Notes: generated by a model not told the origin, from the sequence alone. DNA of 19,324 bases from CAZLGO01 sp964559295 (GCA_964559295.1 CAZLGO010000030.1:1-19324), one strand, 5' to 3'; numbered from the stretch's first letter, positions 1 to 7,507 are shown. Numbers and translations are program-made.

Positions 1-710
1 TGGACATGATTCCAGGAACGAAAAGGAGCGTGGCATCTCTTTTAGATATTACAGAACGAAAAAAAGCAGAAGATCAGATCAAAAGATCACTCAAAGAAAA
101 AGAGGTCTTTCTTCGAGAGATCCATCATAGAGTGAAAAACAATATGCAGATCATCTTAAGCTTAATTAGCCTTCAATCAGGGCACGCCAAGGATAAAGAG
201 ACCATAGAAATGTTTGAAGATATTAAAAATCGCATTAGATCTATGGCACTTGTCCACGAAAAATTGTATGAATCAGAGAGTCTTGCAAGGATTAATTTTG
301 CAGAATACATCCGAAATTTGGTATTTGAACTTTTAAATTCATATAGAGTCGATCCAAACATTATAAAACTCAAGATAGATGTTGAAGAAGTTTTGATTAG
401 TATCGATACAGCAATTCCTTGTGCTTTGATCATCAATGAACTTGTCTCAAACAGCCTAAAACATGCTTTTCCAGATGGAGGATGTGGTGAAATACGTATT
501 AAATTTCACTCCGACGATGAGAGGTTCACCCTCGTTGTAAGTGATAGCGGTATAGGCTTCCCAAAGGAACTTGATTTTCGAAATACAGAAACACTGGGTC
601 TGCAATTGGTATGCACTTTAACAGCCCAGTTGGGTGGTAATATTGAACTTGATAGAACTGGAGGGACTTCATTTAAGATTATTTTTAAAGAAACAGAGAA
701 AAGAAATTAA
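1..710 (+). CDS. Sensor histidine kinase, HisKA_2/HATPase C-terminal part (partial)
   Basis: The reading frame is open to the left edge, so this is the C-terminal part of a longer kinase; the ATG at 6 is internal to a sensor domain. Residue numbers are from that ATG. The first 20 residues (SLLDITERKKAE) are the typical end of a PAS/PAC domain leading into a coiled linker. The dimerisation and phospho-acceptor box EIHHRVKNN (His40/His41) is of the HisKA_2 type. The ATPase domain follows, with an N-box (NELVSNSLKHAF, about 145-156), a G1 box (DSGIGFP, about 182-188) and a GGTSF segment near the end. It ought to autophosphorylate on His and pass phosphate to a response regulator, which is not in view. 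No membrane segment is in the visible part, which fits the many soluble PAS kinases of methanogens. It is convergent with cofG, with only 10 bp between the stops. The sensed signal cannot be told from here. Confidence 0.9.
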   Translation, partial: DMIPGTKRSVASLLDITERKKAEDQIKRSLKEKEVFLREIHHRVKNNMQIILSLISLQSGHAKDKETIEMFEDIKNRIRSMALVHEKLYESESLARINFAEYIRNLVFELLNSYRVDPNIIKLKIDVEEVLISIDTAIPCALIINELVSNSLKHAFPDGGCGEIRIKFHSDDERFTLVVSDSGIGFPKELDFRNTETLGLQLVCTLTAQLGGNIELDRTGGTSFKIIFKETEKRN

Positions 711-720
711 CGAAAGATTT

Positions 721-1812
721 TCATTCAAAAGAATCTATCTTCTCAAGGATCCTGTCACTTAAAAACTCATTTGATATAAAATCTGGATATACGGGAAGTC
801 TTTCTTCTAAATGAAAGCCAACTTCTTCTGTCATTTTTTTTAAATAAGACAATTCAGGCCATGGTGCTTCTGGATTTACGTAATCTTTTGTAAGTGGAGA
901 AACACCCCCCCAGTCATCTGCTCCAGCCATGAGAAATACCTGTACATTTTCCTGATTTAAATTTGGAGGAACCTGAACCCCAAGATCTGGGAACAAAAGT
1001 TTGGTTGTAGAAACCATTCTGATCATCTCAACCAAAGAAGGTTCCTTATGATCCTGCATAGGTATTCCTGGCTTTGGTTTGAAGTTTTGAATGATTATCT
1101 CTTGGATATGACCATATTTTTCATTTATTCTCTTTATTTCAAGTAGAGATTCAGCTCGCTCTTCTATGGTCTCGCCTATTCCAATTAAAAGTCCGGTTGT
1201 AAATGGAATTTTAAGTTTTCCCGCATTTTTGATAGTTTTAATCCGTAATTTTGGGTTTTTTCCTGGACTCCTTTTGTGTGCAATTGTTTCCATCAATCGG
1301 GTGCTCGTTGTTTCAAGCATCAAGCCCATGGATGCATTCACTTCTTTTAGAATTTTAAGCTCATTTTTTTTCAGAATCCCTGGATTACTGTGGGGTAGAA
1401 GATCCGTGTTTTTTAGGGTTTCATCACAGAGATAATAAAGGTACTCAACCATATTTTCGTATCCTAATTTTTCAAGTGTGAAGCTTACTTCTGGAATATC
1501 ATCAGCACGTTCCCCGAAGGTGAAGAGAGCCTCCCTGCATCTGTATTTATCGGCTTTTTTTAAAATCCCTAAGACCTCATTGGGGTTCATAAAAATTGCA
1601 TCAGGATCGTCATGATCAGCTCTGAATGTACAGTATCCACATCTATTCCTGCACATATTGGTAAGGGGCAGAAAAACGTTTTTTGAGTAGGTGATTTTAT
1701 TGGTATCTCTTTTTGAGTTGGCAGTCATCATTAAAAACAGAAGTTCTTCGCCTTTCACATTAAGAAGTGATATTATATCTTCTTTTGAAGGTTTAACCAT
1801 TTTATCTTCCAT
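721..1812 (-). CDS. cofG: 7,8-didemethyl-8-hydroxy-5-deazariboflavin (FO) synthase subunit CofG
   Basis: This 363-aa radical-SAM enzyme works with CofH to make FO, the deazaflavin chromophore of coenzyme F420, from tyrosine and a ribityl-uracil. The [4Fe-4S]-binding CxxxCxxC motif is present as CRNRCGYC (Cys54, Cys58, Cys61), preceded by the FLPLTNMC stretch usual for CofG/CofH/MqnE-like proteins. The segments GLMLETTS, GLLIGIGET and the IIQNFKPKPG and PPNLNQE motifs further downstream are typical of CofG rather than CofH. Length is normal for the stand-alone archaeal subunit. The ATG at 1812 abuts the stop codon of the preceding gene (TAA at 1813-1815). A second ATG five codons in (1800) is an equally possible start. 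It is the last gene of a tight minus-strand group behind mptA. cofH is not in the window. Confidence 0.95.
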   Translation of the reverse strand: MEDKMVKPSKEDIISLLNVKGEELLFLMMTANSKRDTNKITYSKNVFLPLTNMCRNRCGYCTFRADHDDPDAIFMNPNEVLGILKKADKYRCREALFTFGERADDIPEVSFTLEKLGYENMVEYLYYLCDETLKNTDLLPHSNPGILKKNELKILKEVNASMGLMLETTSTRLMETIAHKRSPGKNPKLRIKTIKNAGKLKIPFTTGLLIGIGETIEERAESLLEIKRINEKYGHIQEIIIQNFKPKPGIPMQDHKEPSLVEMIRMVSTTKLLFPDLGVQVPPNLNQENVQVFLMAGADDWGGVSPLTKDYVNPEAPWPELSYLKKMTEEVGFHLEERLPVYPDFISNEFLSDRILEKIDSFE

Positions 1813-2250
1813 TTATTCCATGTTTGATACAACAACCTCAACGAATCGAGGACCAAGTCCACTTTTGTCCATCCACAGCACTATAAAAATTCCCACATCA
1901 TCTAAAAGTCCCAGTACATATTCTACATGAAAGTTCATAGCTTCAAAAGATTTTTTGAGTCTGTATATTCCATAAACATCGGTTTCTCCTGTAATTTCCA
2001 CATTTTTTCTTATGTTTTCATCCATTATCCCTATTATATCCCCAGCTTCATCAGAAAATAAATCGATCTTCTCAGCACCCAATTCTTGCAGTAGATTTGA
2101 AAGTAAAACGCTTGTTTCTTCTTTATCGAATCTTTTTTTTGATATTCCTCTTACAATCAGAATTTGGGGTGCATCCAGAGCTGATCTCGATCCATCAAAA
2201 GCCTCAAGACTACTCATTATTCTACCTGCAAGATCATGTAATTTTATCAC
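1813..2250 (-). CDS. Conserved hypothetical protein between mptA and cofG (possibly DUF2120)
   Basis: This is a 145-aa soluble protein with no signal peptide or membrane segment. It begins at GTG (2248-2250) with a good GGAGG site about 7 nt upstream that lies inside the last codons of mptA. The sequence has mixed alpha/beta character and ends in a hydrophobic strand-rich region (YVLGLLDDVGIFIVLWMD, then RFVEVVVSN). No catalytic motif is obvious. It resembles what is called DUF2120 in methanogens, but that is from memory and unsure. The spacing (3 nt after mptA, 0 nt before cofG) implies co-translation with two coenzyme-biosynthesis enzymes. A role in coenzyme metabolism is therefore a reasonable guess from position only. 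Confidence 0.75.
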   Translation of the reverse strand: MIKLHDLAGRIMSSLEAFDGSRSALDAPQILIVRGISKKRFDKEETSVLLSNLLQELGAEKIDLFSDEAGDIIGIMDENIRKNVEITGETDVYGIYRLKKSFEAMNFHVEYVLGLLDDVGIFIVLWMDKSGLGPRFVEVVVSNME

Positions 2251-2253
2251 AGA

Positions 2254-3195
2254 TTATCCTCCATTACCTTCTATTTCGTATTTGAGCTCACCCAAAGTGG
2301 CTACTTTCTCTGCAAATGCGTTGTGATGATGGATACTCTCTTCGTTTACCTGTCTTACAGTTACCATGGTATCGTCAGGAAGATATGAAAATCTATTTAC
2401 AATTTTTTTTATCATGTTTCTTACGCAATCCTCCACAAACATTGGATTTTGGTGCGCTTGTATAACGATTGCATTCTCATCTGATCTTTTAAGAAGTTCA
2501 CAGATCCTTGAGCTCATGGATTCTTCTATGATTTCTATAAGCTCTTCAACTCGGATTACTTGATGATGTGGAACTTCCATCATAATCATACCCCTTCCCC
2601 TTTGGTTGTGAGAGGCAAGTGGGACAACACTCAAGACTTTAATTGTTGTATCCTCATCTAAAAACTTAAGAAGTCTTTGTTTTGAAGTTTCCATGATTGA
2701 TTCTTGTGCGCAGGGACATGCGGTTATTCCAACAACCTCTGCACCAATCATTTTTCTTATTACAACCTCTTCTCTATCCCTGTAGCCAACAGCATCTGCC
2801 ATGATCTTTGTCATCTCTTGGGTTTTAGCCATTGTTACTGGAGACTTTTTCTTTACTATAAGGTCACTTTCCATCCTCACTTCTGCTCTTTTTGCATACT
2901 TATGTTTTTTAAGTAAACAACTTACCATCACAGCACAAAGAGATTCTATTTCAACTGTTGGTTTTTCTACAGCTTCTTCAAGTACTTCACTTATAGCCTC
3001 TGGATTCCTTGACATGTGTATACCTCTTTTTGTACTTGGAAGATCAACGAAGGCATCAAAGGTTGGCAGGAGAATTATTGGTCTTTTTCCTTCCCTTGCG
3101 ATTTTTACGAGTTTTTTAACTCCAGTAACTCCAACCCTTGTAAGATGCACAGGAATGGTAGGCATTTTCTCTTGTGTATCTGGAAAACACGCCAA
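2254..3195 (-). CDS. mptA: GTP cyclohydrolase MptA (FolE2-like), methanopterin biosynthesis
   Basis: MptA is a metal-dependent (Fe2+ in the characterised enzyme) GTP cyclohydrolase that makes 7,8-dihydro-D-neopterin 2',3'-cyclic phosphate, the first step to tetrahydromethanopterin. Family marks visible are FPDTQ at the N-terminus, IPVHLTRVGVTGVKKLV, DLPSTKRGIHMSR, the metal/catalytic segment ACPCAQ (about residues 159-164) and HNQRGRG (about 196-202), then QAHQNPMFVEDCVR. The length of 313 aa is normal. The frame is open from GTG at 3204, but GAGGTGA (3202-3208) overlaps that codon. TTG at 3195 is 6 nt downstream of it and gives a start just ahead of the conserved FPDTQ, so I prefer TTG. A TATA-like TATAAAAG at 3221-3228 suggests a promoter of its own. 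Confidence 0.95.
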   Translation of the reverse strand: MACFPDTQEKMPTIPVHLTRVGVTGVKKLVKIAREGKRPIILLPTFDAFVDLPSTKRGIHMSRNPEAISEVLEEAVEKPTVEIESLCAVMVSCLLKKHKYAKRAEVRMESDLIVKKKSPVTMAKTQEMTKIMADAVGYRDREEVVIRKMIGAEVVGITACPCAQESIMETSKQRLLKFLDEDTTIKVLSVVPLASHNQRGRGMIMMEVPHHQVIRVEELIEIIEESMSSRICELLKRSDENAIVIQAHQNPMFVEDCVRNMIKKIVNRFSYLPDDTMVTVRQVNEESIHHHNAFAEKVATLGELKYEIEGNGG

Positions 3196-3228
3196 ATCTT
3201 TCACCTCATGTTATCATGATCTTTTATA

Positions 3229-4278
3229 CTACTTAATTTTTAGGACAAACTCTCTTATTTTTTTTGGTTTTGGTAGTTTTCTTACTATTTTACCATTTTT
3301 TATAAGTGGTTTTAGAAGGGACTTTAACTTAAAACCACATAGGGGGCAGTTTTTTATGCTATCGTCAATCTTTAAGAAGGTTCTATTGAAAGGTTTACGC
3401 CGAAGCTTTTTTTGGGGGCTGTTTTCCATCAAAATTTGGTCACAGAGACAATTGTCCATCTTAAGATCCTTTTTTGCCACCAAGTTTTTCCCTTTTTGCA
3501 GCAGGTTTTCCTTCAACTTCAACGACATCCAGGGCGAAATCAATAGGTGGAGTGCCGCTCACATAAGTTCCAAAGCCAAAAGCATCTGCTCCAACATCTT
3601 TTAATTTTTCTATTTGATCCTCATTCAAACTACGCTTACAAATTATTTTAACATCCCCATATCCTCTAATATCAAGTTCCCATCTTACTTCTCTTACAAT
3701 ATCTTCCATATTCCTTCTTCTACTGATGGAGTATCCAATCTCACACCATTTAGTTTTTTATAGTCTCTGCTGCCGTTATAGACTCTACTTTCCTCATCAA
3801 AGTATGTGTCAACAAGAGCAATCTTGGAACATCCTCATCAATTATCTTATCAAATGCTTACCATGCTTTCTTTTGATCTTCAAACATTATTATCAAAGAA
3901 TTGGACATTGTCCAAAAGCACCTTCACCAACTTTATGAACCTGCAATTGTTGATCTCTGTGCTAATAACCTTAAAGAGCTGTTTCAGATCCCAAACTCCT
4001 TGTATTTTCCTCAATAAACAAGACAGGTTCATTTATAAAAAACAGGAAACCTTCATCCATGGCATAAACGTCTACATTACATCCTTCAAGAAGGTCTGAA
4101 ACCTCTTCAATCCCTGCTAAAACTTTACAACCCCAATCTCTCGGAAAAGATGATATTGTAACCTTTGCTACCTTCTTTACTTTATTCTTTTCATCTAATT
4201 TTTTTTGTTTCTTAAGAAATGAAAATCGGTTGTTCTACCAGATTTTATATCTTCTTCGCTTTTTATATGAAATGACAC
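3229..4278 (-). pseudogene. Nicotinate phosphoribosyltransferase remnant (multiple frameshifts, stops, internal deletion)
   Basis: Reading the minus strand across frames rebuilds an archaeal nicotinate phosphoribosyltransferase. It starts at GTG 4278, with GGTGAT three nt upstream, and gives FHIKSEEDIKSGRTTD. The frame changes in an A8 run (4199-4206) and continues as KVAKVTISSFPRDWGCKVL, then VDVYAMDEG and INEPVLFIE. Stops lie at 3971-3973 and 3858-3860. LAQRSTIAGS (about 3930-3962) is followed directly by LIIMFEDQKKAW, so some 60-70 residues are missing. These include the catalytic stretch normally reading like SFGVRRMHPAI. Further shifts occur near 3822, 3722 and in an A6 run at 3470-3475. 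The end is the zinc-ribbon tail CPLCGF..LLKPLIKNGKIVRKLP. No intact product is possible. The intact enzyme would convert nicotinate and PRPP to NaMN for NAD salvage. It lies 4 nt after the 228-aa gene, so it was once part of that operon. Confidence 0.88.
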
Positions 4279-4282
4279 AGAA

Positions 4283-4969
4283 TCACCTTGATGAAAATTT
4301 AGACAAAAGATCCCTGAATTCATCTGGAGTGATATTCTTCAGATCATCTACCATCATCACCTGGGCATCATAGAGGTTTTTTGCCCTTTCTCCAAGAAGT
4401 TTACCTGCTTTATCTCTTTCTACAATCACTAAAATTTCATTTAATTTAAGATGATCCATCTTTCTTTTTATATCATTTTTTACATGTTCTATTTTCTTTT
4501 TTATAGACTCGAGTGCTGTGTCTGGGATTTTTGGGTTTATGATCTTCATATCTCCCACGTTAAGGGGCACGCCGCTTACAATTATCTGTTGTGATTGGAT
4601 TCCAAACTTTGTTATTGTTTTTTTAAAGCTACTTTTGCTTGTTAAGATTAAAAAATTCTTTGATAATTCCCTAATTTCATCTTTGAGATCTTCTTTTTCA
4701 ACAACTCCGAATTCTGCTAAGATACCGTCCACCAAATCCCTTACATTTAAAAGTCTATCACAAAAGAGCTTTGCTTCATTTTCATTAAGCTGATGAGATG
4801 GTCTACTTGAGTAAATAAATTCTTCAGCGTCCATAAGACCGTGTAGAGCTTTTTCGAAAAGATCCACGTTAATCTTTCCTTCTTTTGCTTTTTTTGGTTT
4901 TTCTCTTTTGTAAGATTTTACAGCTTCTCTAATCAACAATTGAGCTTGTTGAAGCCTAAATTTTTCCAT
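4283..4969 (-). CDS. Conserved hypothetical protein, 228 aa (possibly DUF2100)
   Basis: This is a charged, soluble, mostly helical protein with no membrane segment and many Lys and Glu. One hydrophobic strand-like segment (SQQIIVSGVPLNVGDMKI, about residues 126-143) is followed by a Lys-rich helix (about 154-175) and then ILVIVERDKAGKLLGERA. The latter has the look of a nucleotide- or nucleic-acid-binding fold (VxxERDKxGxxLGERA resembles toprim-like E-x-D surroundings), but this is weak. The start is an ATG with GAGGCG six nt upstream, 9 nt after the stop of the deacetylase gene. It therefore forms an operon with the deacetylase and, originally, the nicotinate phosphoribosyltransferase. I half-recognise the family as DUF2100 but cannot confirm it. 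Confidence 0.75.
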   Translation of the reverse strand: MEKFRLQQAQLLIREAVKSYKREKPKKAKEGKINVDLFEKALHGLMDAEEFIYSSRPSHQLNENEAKLFCDRLLNVRDLVDGILAEFGVVEKEDLKDEIRELSKNFLILTSKSSFKKTITKFGIQSQQIIVSGVPLNVGDMKIINPKIPDTALESIKKKIEHVKNDIKRKMDHLKLNEILVIVERDKAGKLLGERAKNLYDAQVMMVDDLKNITPDEFRDLLSKFSSR

Positions 4970-4978
4970 AAGATCGCC

Positions 4979-5998
4979 TCAAAATTCAAAAAATGGGGAA
5001 AAAGTATTCCTGATCATATGAAACGTCTTCTTTGTATCATCTGAAACTTTTGTCACATCTTTATAATCATCAACACTTGTTTTATGCCCTAAAACATTCA
5101 TGATCTTTACATTACATCTTGATAGGACATCTAAATTGTATCCTCCCTCGAGGATTAGAACCATAGATCCTGCGAGCTTCATCATTTTATTTATAATCCA
5201 TTCATAAAAATCATCATTCAGATTTAGATTCGATAATGGATCACTCATATGTCCATCAAATCCAACTTCAACAAAATAAAAATCTGCATCAAATTGACGA
5301 GCAACAGGTTCCAAAAGCTCTTCTAATACATAAACATAGTTGTAAGTGGTTGATCCAGGCGGCATTGGAATGTTCATGTTGTAACCCTCTCCTTCACCTT
5401 TTCCAATTTCTTCTATAAAGCCAACTCCTGGAAAAATGGTTCGAGGATCTTGATGAATTGAGATATAAAGAACAGAAGGGTCCCTATAGAATATATCCGC
5501 CGTTCCATTTCCATAGTGAGCATCAAAATCAAAAATTAAAAATTTTTTTATTTTATGCACTTCTCTTAAATATTCAACTGCTATCGCAACGCTGTTGAAA
5601 AAACAAAAGCCCATAGCTCTATCTCTCGTGGCATGATGTCCTGGAGGTCTTGCAATGGAATATGCACTCTCATAACCATTCAAAATCAGTTTAGATGCAG
5701 TAATTGCCCCGCCTGCTGAGAGTCTCGCTATTTTGTAGGTATCTGGTGATGCGAATGTATCAAAATCTATGTATCCTCCACCTGTTCTGCATAGGGATTC
5801 TATATACTCAACATGAGATTTTGTGTGAACCCTCAGGAGGTCTTCTTTTGATACAATTTTAGGCGATATAACATCAATTTCATCTAAAATGCTTTCTTTC
5901 TTTAATGAATTAATGATCACACGAAGTCTTTCTTTATTTTCAGGATGATCCCCTGTATCGTGTTTTTCATATTCTTCTGAGTATGTGAGTGCTATCAA
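4979..5998 (-). CDS. Histone deacetylase / AcuC / acetylpolyamine amidohydrolase family protein
   Basis: This is a zinc-dependent deacylase of the arginase-deacetylase fold, 339 aa, with a complete active site. The His-His dyad is in ARPPGHHA (His121, His122), followed by GFCFFN. Zinc ligands are Asp159 and His161 in DFDAHYGNGT and Asp248 in GFDGHMSDPL. The transition-state Tyr is in LEGGY (Tyr287). The N-terminal HPENKERL is the usual substrate-side motif. The start is TTG, with GGAG 8 nt upstream. The substrate is unknown: it could be an acetylated protein such as a histone-like or chromatin protein, an acetylpolyamine or a small molecule. It is followed by the unknown 228-aa gene and the dead phosphoribosyltransferase, and preceded by the UPF0282 gene, all on the minus strand. 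Confidence 0.92.
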   Translation of the reverse strand: MIALTYSEEYEKHDTGDHPENKERLRVIINSLKKESILDEIDVISPKIVSKEDLLRVHTKSHVEYIESLCRTGGGYIDFDTFASPDTYKIARLSAGGAITASKLILNGYESAYSIARPPGHHATRDRAMGFCFFNSVAIAVEYLREVHKIKKFLIFDFDAHYGNGTADIFYRDPSVLYISIHQDPRTIFPGVGFIEEIGKGEGEGYNMNIPMPPGSTTYNYVYVLEELLEPVARQFDADFYFVEVGFDGHMSDPLSNLNLNDDFYEWIINKMMKLAGSMVLILEGGYNLDVLSRCNVKIMNVLGHKTSVDDYKDVTKVSDDTKKTFHMIRNTFSPFFEF

Positions 5999-6054
5999 TC
6001 AAAAAACTCCTTTCTTCTTGCTTCTAATAAATTAGGTTTCTTATTTAAAATTTC

Positions 6055-6873
6055 TTATGCGACCATTATTCTACCACCTGATGCATCTTCTACAGATTTT
6101 AAAAGATCAAAGCATTTTAAATCCCGCAAAAGGTGATGATCCACAACTACAGTAGGTATTTTTTTGGATATTTCAATTAAATTATTTTTTGCGCTCTTCA
6201 CATCTTTTTTTCCTATTGCAAAACCCATAAGATAGATGGGAGGTCCCGTTAGTATCACCATTTCTGGCTTTTCATCAAGAATTACCTGTTTTGCTTTATC
6301 ATATACAGGTCCCTGGACATCAGATGCATGCATCATGCTCTCACCCTTCCAAAGGATGGTAGTTGTTATCACATACCCGAGTCGGGTGTTTTTTGGACCG
6401 TGTGGGAGGGGATCTGAGAATTTTATTTCTGTACTTTTTATTTTAAATGATTTACCATCTGCATAGCTGACTTTGCAGTTTTTAAGTTTCTCTAAATTTC
6501 CTAAAAATTCACTTGCCCTCTTTTCTTGACTTTTGTTGATTTTTAAGCTTGGATGCTTTATAAATAACCTTTTGTTCTCATATATTTCAGATGCAAAATC
6601 AGAAGACGAATTCAAATATTTTCCCATCTTAAAAGGCGTGAAATGATCGTAATGATAGTGACTTATGACAACAGCGTCTGATACATCAGCATATTTCTGT
6701 ATAGAAGATCTTGTATTAGCTAAAGCCTCAAATTCTAATTTTGATGGGGGAAGTCCAAATCTTCTTGGTGCAAGGGACGTTCCAGGATCTATTAGTATCT
6801 TTACGTCGGTTTCAACAAAAGTTGCCATGGATCTTACACCAAGGCTTTCAAAGGCTAATGGTACAACTTCAAT
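6055..6873 (-). CDS. UPF0282 family metallo-beta-lactamase-fold hydrolase
   Basis: This is a metallo-beta-lactamase-fold protein. The metal motif HxHxDH is SHYHYDHF (His72, His74, Asp76, His77 counted from 6873). KILIDPGTSLAPRRFGLPP is the hallmark of the UPF0282 family. Further metal-site candidates are HASD and DHHLLRD. The first ATG is at 6828, but the frame upstream of it reads EVVPLAFESLGVRS, which belongs to the conserved family N-terminus. No ATG, GTG or TTG occurs in that frame before the upstream stop. An ATT at 6871-6873 sits where the family's initiator Met is expected. It has GGTGAT (6877-6882) three nt upstream, the same spacing as at other genes here, so I place the start there. 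The substrate is unknown; some relatives act on RNA or phosphodiesters. Confidence 0.88.
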   Translation of the reverse strand: MEVVPLAFESLGVRSMATFVETDVKILIDPGTSLAPRRFGLPPSKLEFEALANTRSSIQKYADVSDAVVISHYHYDHFTPFKMGKYLNSSSDFASEIYENKRLFIKHPSLKINKSQEKRASEFLGNLEKLKNCKVSYADGKSFKIKSTEIKFSDPLPHGPKNTRLGYVITTTILWKGESMMHASDVQGPVYDKAKQVILDEKPEMVILTGPPIYLMGFAIGKKDVKSAKNNLIEISKKIPTVVVDHHLLRDLKCFDLLKSVEDASGGRIMVA

Positions 6874-6876
6874 AAA

Positions 6877-6882
6877 ATCACC
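6877..6882 (-). promoter_or_regulatory. Ribosome binding site GGTGAT supporting an ATT start
   Basis: GGTGAT followed by TTT and then ATT (6871-6873). The same GGTGAT-N3-start arrangement precedes genes at 8120 (ATG), 8989 (ATG) and 15799 (TTG) and the broken gene at 4278 (GTG). This argues that translation of the UPF0282 gene begins at the ATT and not at the ATG 45 nt further on. Confidence 0.55.
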
Positions 6883-6895
6883 GCAATCTCCAAGA

Positions 6896-7068
6896 CAACC
6901 TTTAATAAAGGTTGATCAAAAATGGCAACCTTCGGTCGCCTGAATTTTGTGAACTTTTATTAAAAGTTCTTTGATGATTGCAAATGTAATTTGCAAATGA
7001 AACTTTGAGAATCATGATTTCAATGCCACGAAACCAAAGGTTTCGTACGGCTTTGTAAAAGTTTTTTA
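6896..7068 (-). repeat. Array of short hairpins with 3-nt loops, centres about 27 bp apart
   Basis: The gap between two minus-strand genes is almost filled by inverted repeats of unrelated sequence but the same design. Four are perfect 8-bp arms around a 3-nt loop: 6896-6914 (CAACCTTT/AAT), 6951-6969 (GAACTTTT/ATT), 6978-6996 (TTGCAAAT/GTA) and 7028-7046 (ACGAAACC/AAA). A fifth, 6924-6940 (GGCAACC/TTC/GGTCGCC), has 7-bp arms with one mismatch that becomes a G-U pair on the minus-strand transcript. Weaker members are a palindrome AATCATGATT at 7010-7019 and TAAAA/GTT/TTTTA at 7056-7068. Centres lie at 6905, 6932, 6960, 6987, 7014.5, 7037 and 7062. It sits downstream of the PD-(D/E)xK-like gene and just ahead of the UPF0282 start. 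It is not CRISPR, since the units share no sequence. It may be a structured RNA leader, a processing or attenuation element, or a row of protein-binding dyads. Confidence 0.8.
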
Positions 7069-7079
7069 GTCAGGCTTTT

Positions 7080-7496
7080 TCAAAGGGTTGTTTGGGCCAA
7101 TTCTTTTCCAAAGGATTGTTCGAGATTTCCCCAATGCCAATCACCACAATAAATTTCGGCCACTAAATTCATTGCTCTCTTCTTCAGTTCAGCTTTGTCC
7201 TTGCAGTTGCAGGGCACTATTATATAAAATTTTGTTCCAATCCTAGATCCAAATGTTCTCCATTGACGTTCTGTTTTATGGGATAGGATGGTATCACAAG
7301 TCTCAACTTCGACAATTACATCATTAATGCCTTTTGTTGCATGTACATCTGGTATGTAGTCCCCATAATTACGTGGTATCCCGTTTGGATGGTCTATATG
7401 AGCTGCTCTTACAGAATATCCTCCCTCCTCAAGTTTCTTTACAACTGATCTTATGAGTCTCTCGTGAATCTCTTTGGTAAATGGTGATCTTTCCAT
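7080..7496 (-). CDS. Hypothetical protein with PD-(D/E)xK nuclease-like motif
   Basis: This is a 138-aa soluble protein that I do not recognise as a named family. The central part reads GDYIPDVHATKGINDVIVEVET (about residues 45-66): a PD, then a hydrophobic strand ending in E-x-E. This matches the core of PD-(D/E)xK nucleases, except that the usual Lys is replaced by Thr. It is followed by a helix with TERQWRTFG and a strand KFYIIVPC, also typical of that fold. The N-terminus (KEIHERLIRSVVKKLEEGGYSV) is a helix often seen before the core. The ATG has GGGGATT upstream and lies 11 nt after the stop of the Lrp-type regulator, so the two are probably one operon. Activity as a nuclease is inference only; it could be an inactive, DNA-binding variant. 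Confidence 0.7.
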   Translation of the reverse strand: MERSPFTKEIHERLIRSVVKKLEEGGYSVRAAHIDHPNGIPRNYGDYIPDVHATKGINDVIVEVETCDTILSHKTERQWRTFGSRIGTKFYIIVPCNCKDKAELKKRAMNLVAEIYCGDWHWGNLEQSFGKELAQTTL

Positions 7497-7507
7497 TTTT
7501 TAATCCC

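Noticed and set aside
2801..3604. Long plus-strand ORF of 267 codons opposite mptA and the broken gene
   Set aside because: It is antisense to clearly conserved mptA sequence, its translation is Ser/Phe/Leu-rich with no motif, and it lacks a ribosome site. It is a shadow.
3461..3709. 82-aa and 104-aa minus-strand ORFs (3461-3709 and 3229-3543) as separate small genes
   Set aside because: Together they form the C-terminal half of nicotinate phosphoribosyltransferase in two frames, so they are pieces of one pseudogene.
3229..4278. Programmed frameshifting or sequencing error as explanation for the broken gene
   Set aside because: Homopolymer errors could explain two of the shifts, but not the stop codons, the other shifts and the internal deletion of the active-site region.
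6896..7068. CRISPR array or direct tandem repeat
   Set aside because: The spacing is regular but the units share no sequence; only the inverted-repeat design recurs, and no cas gene is near.
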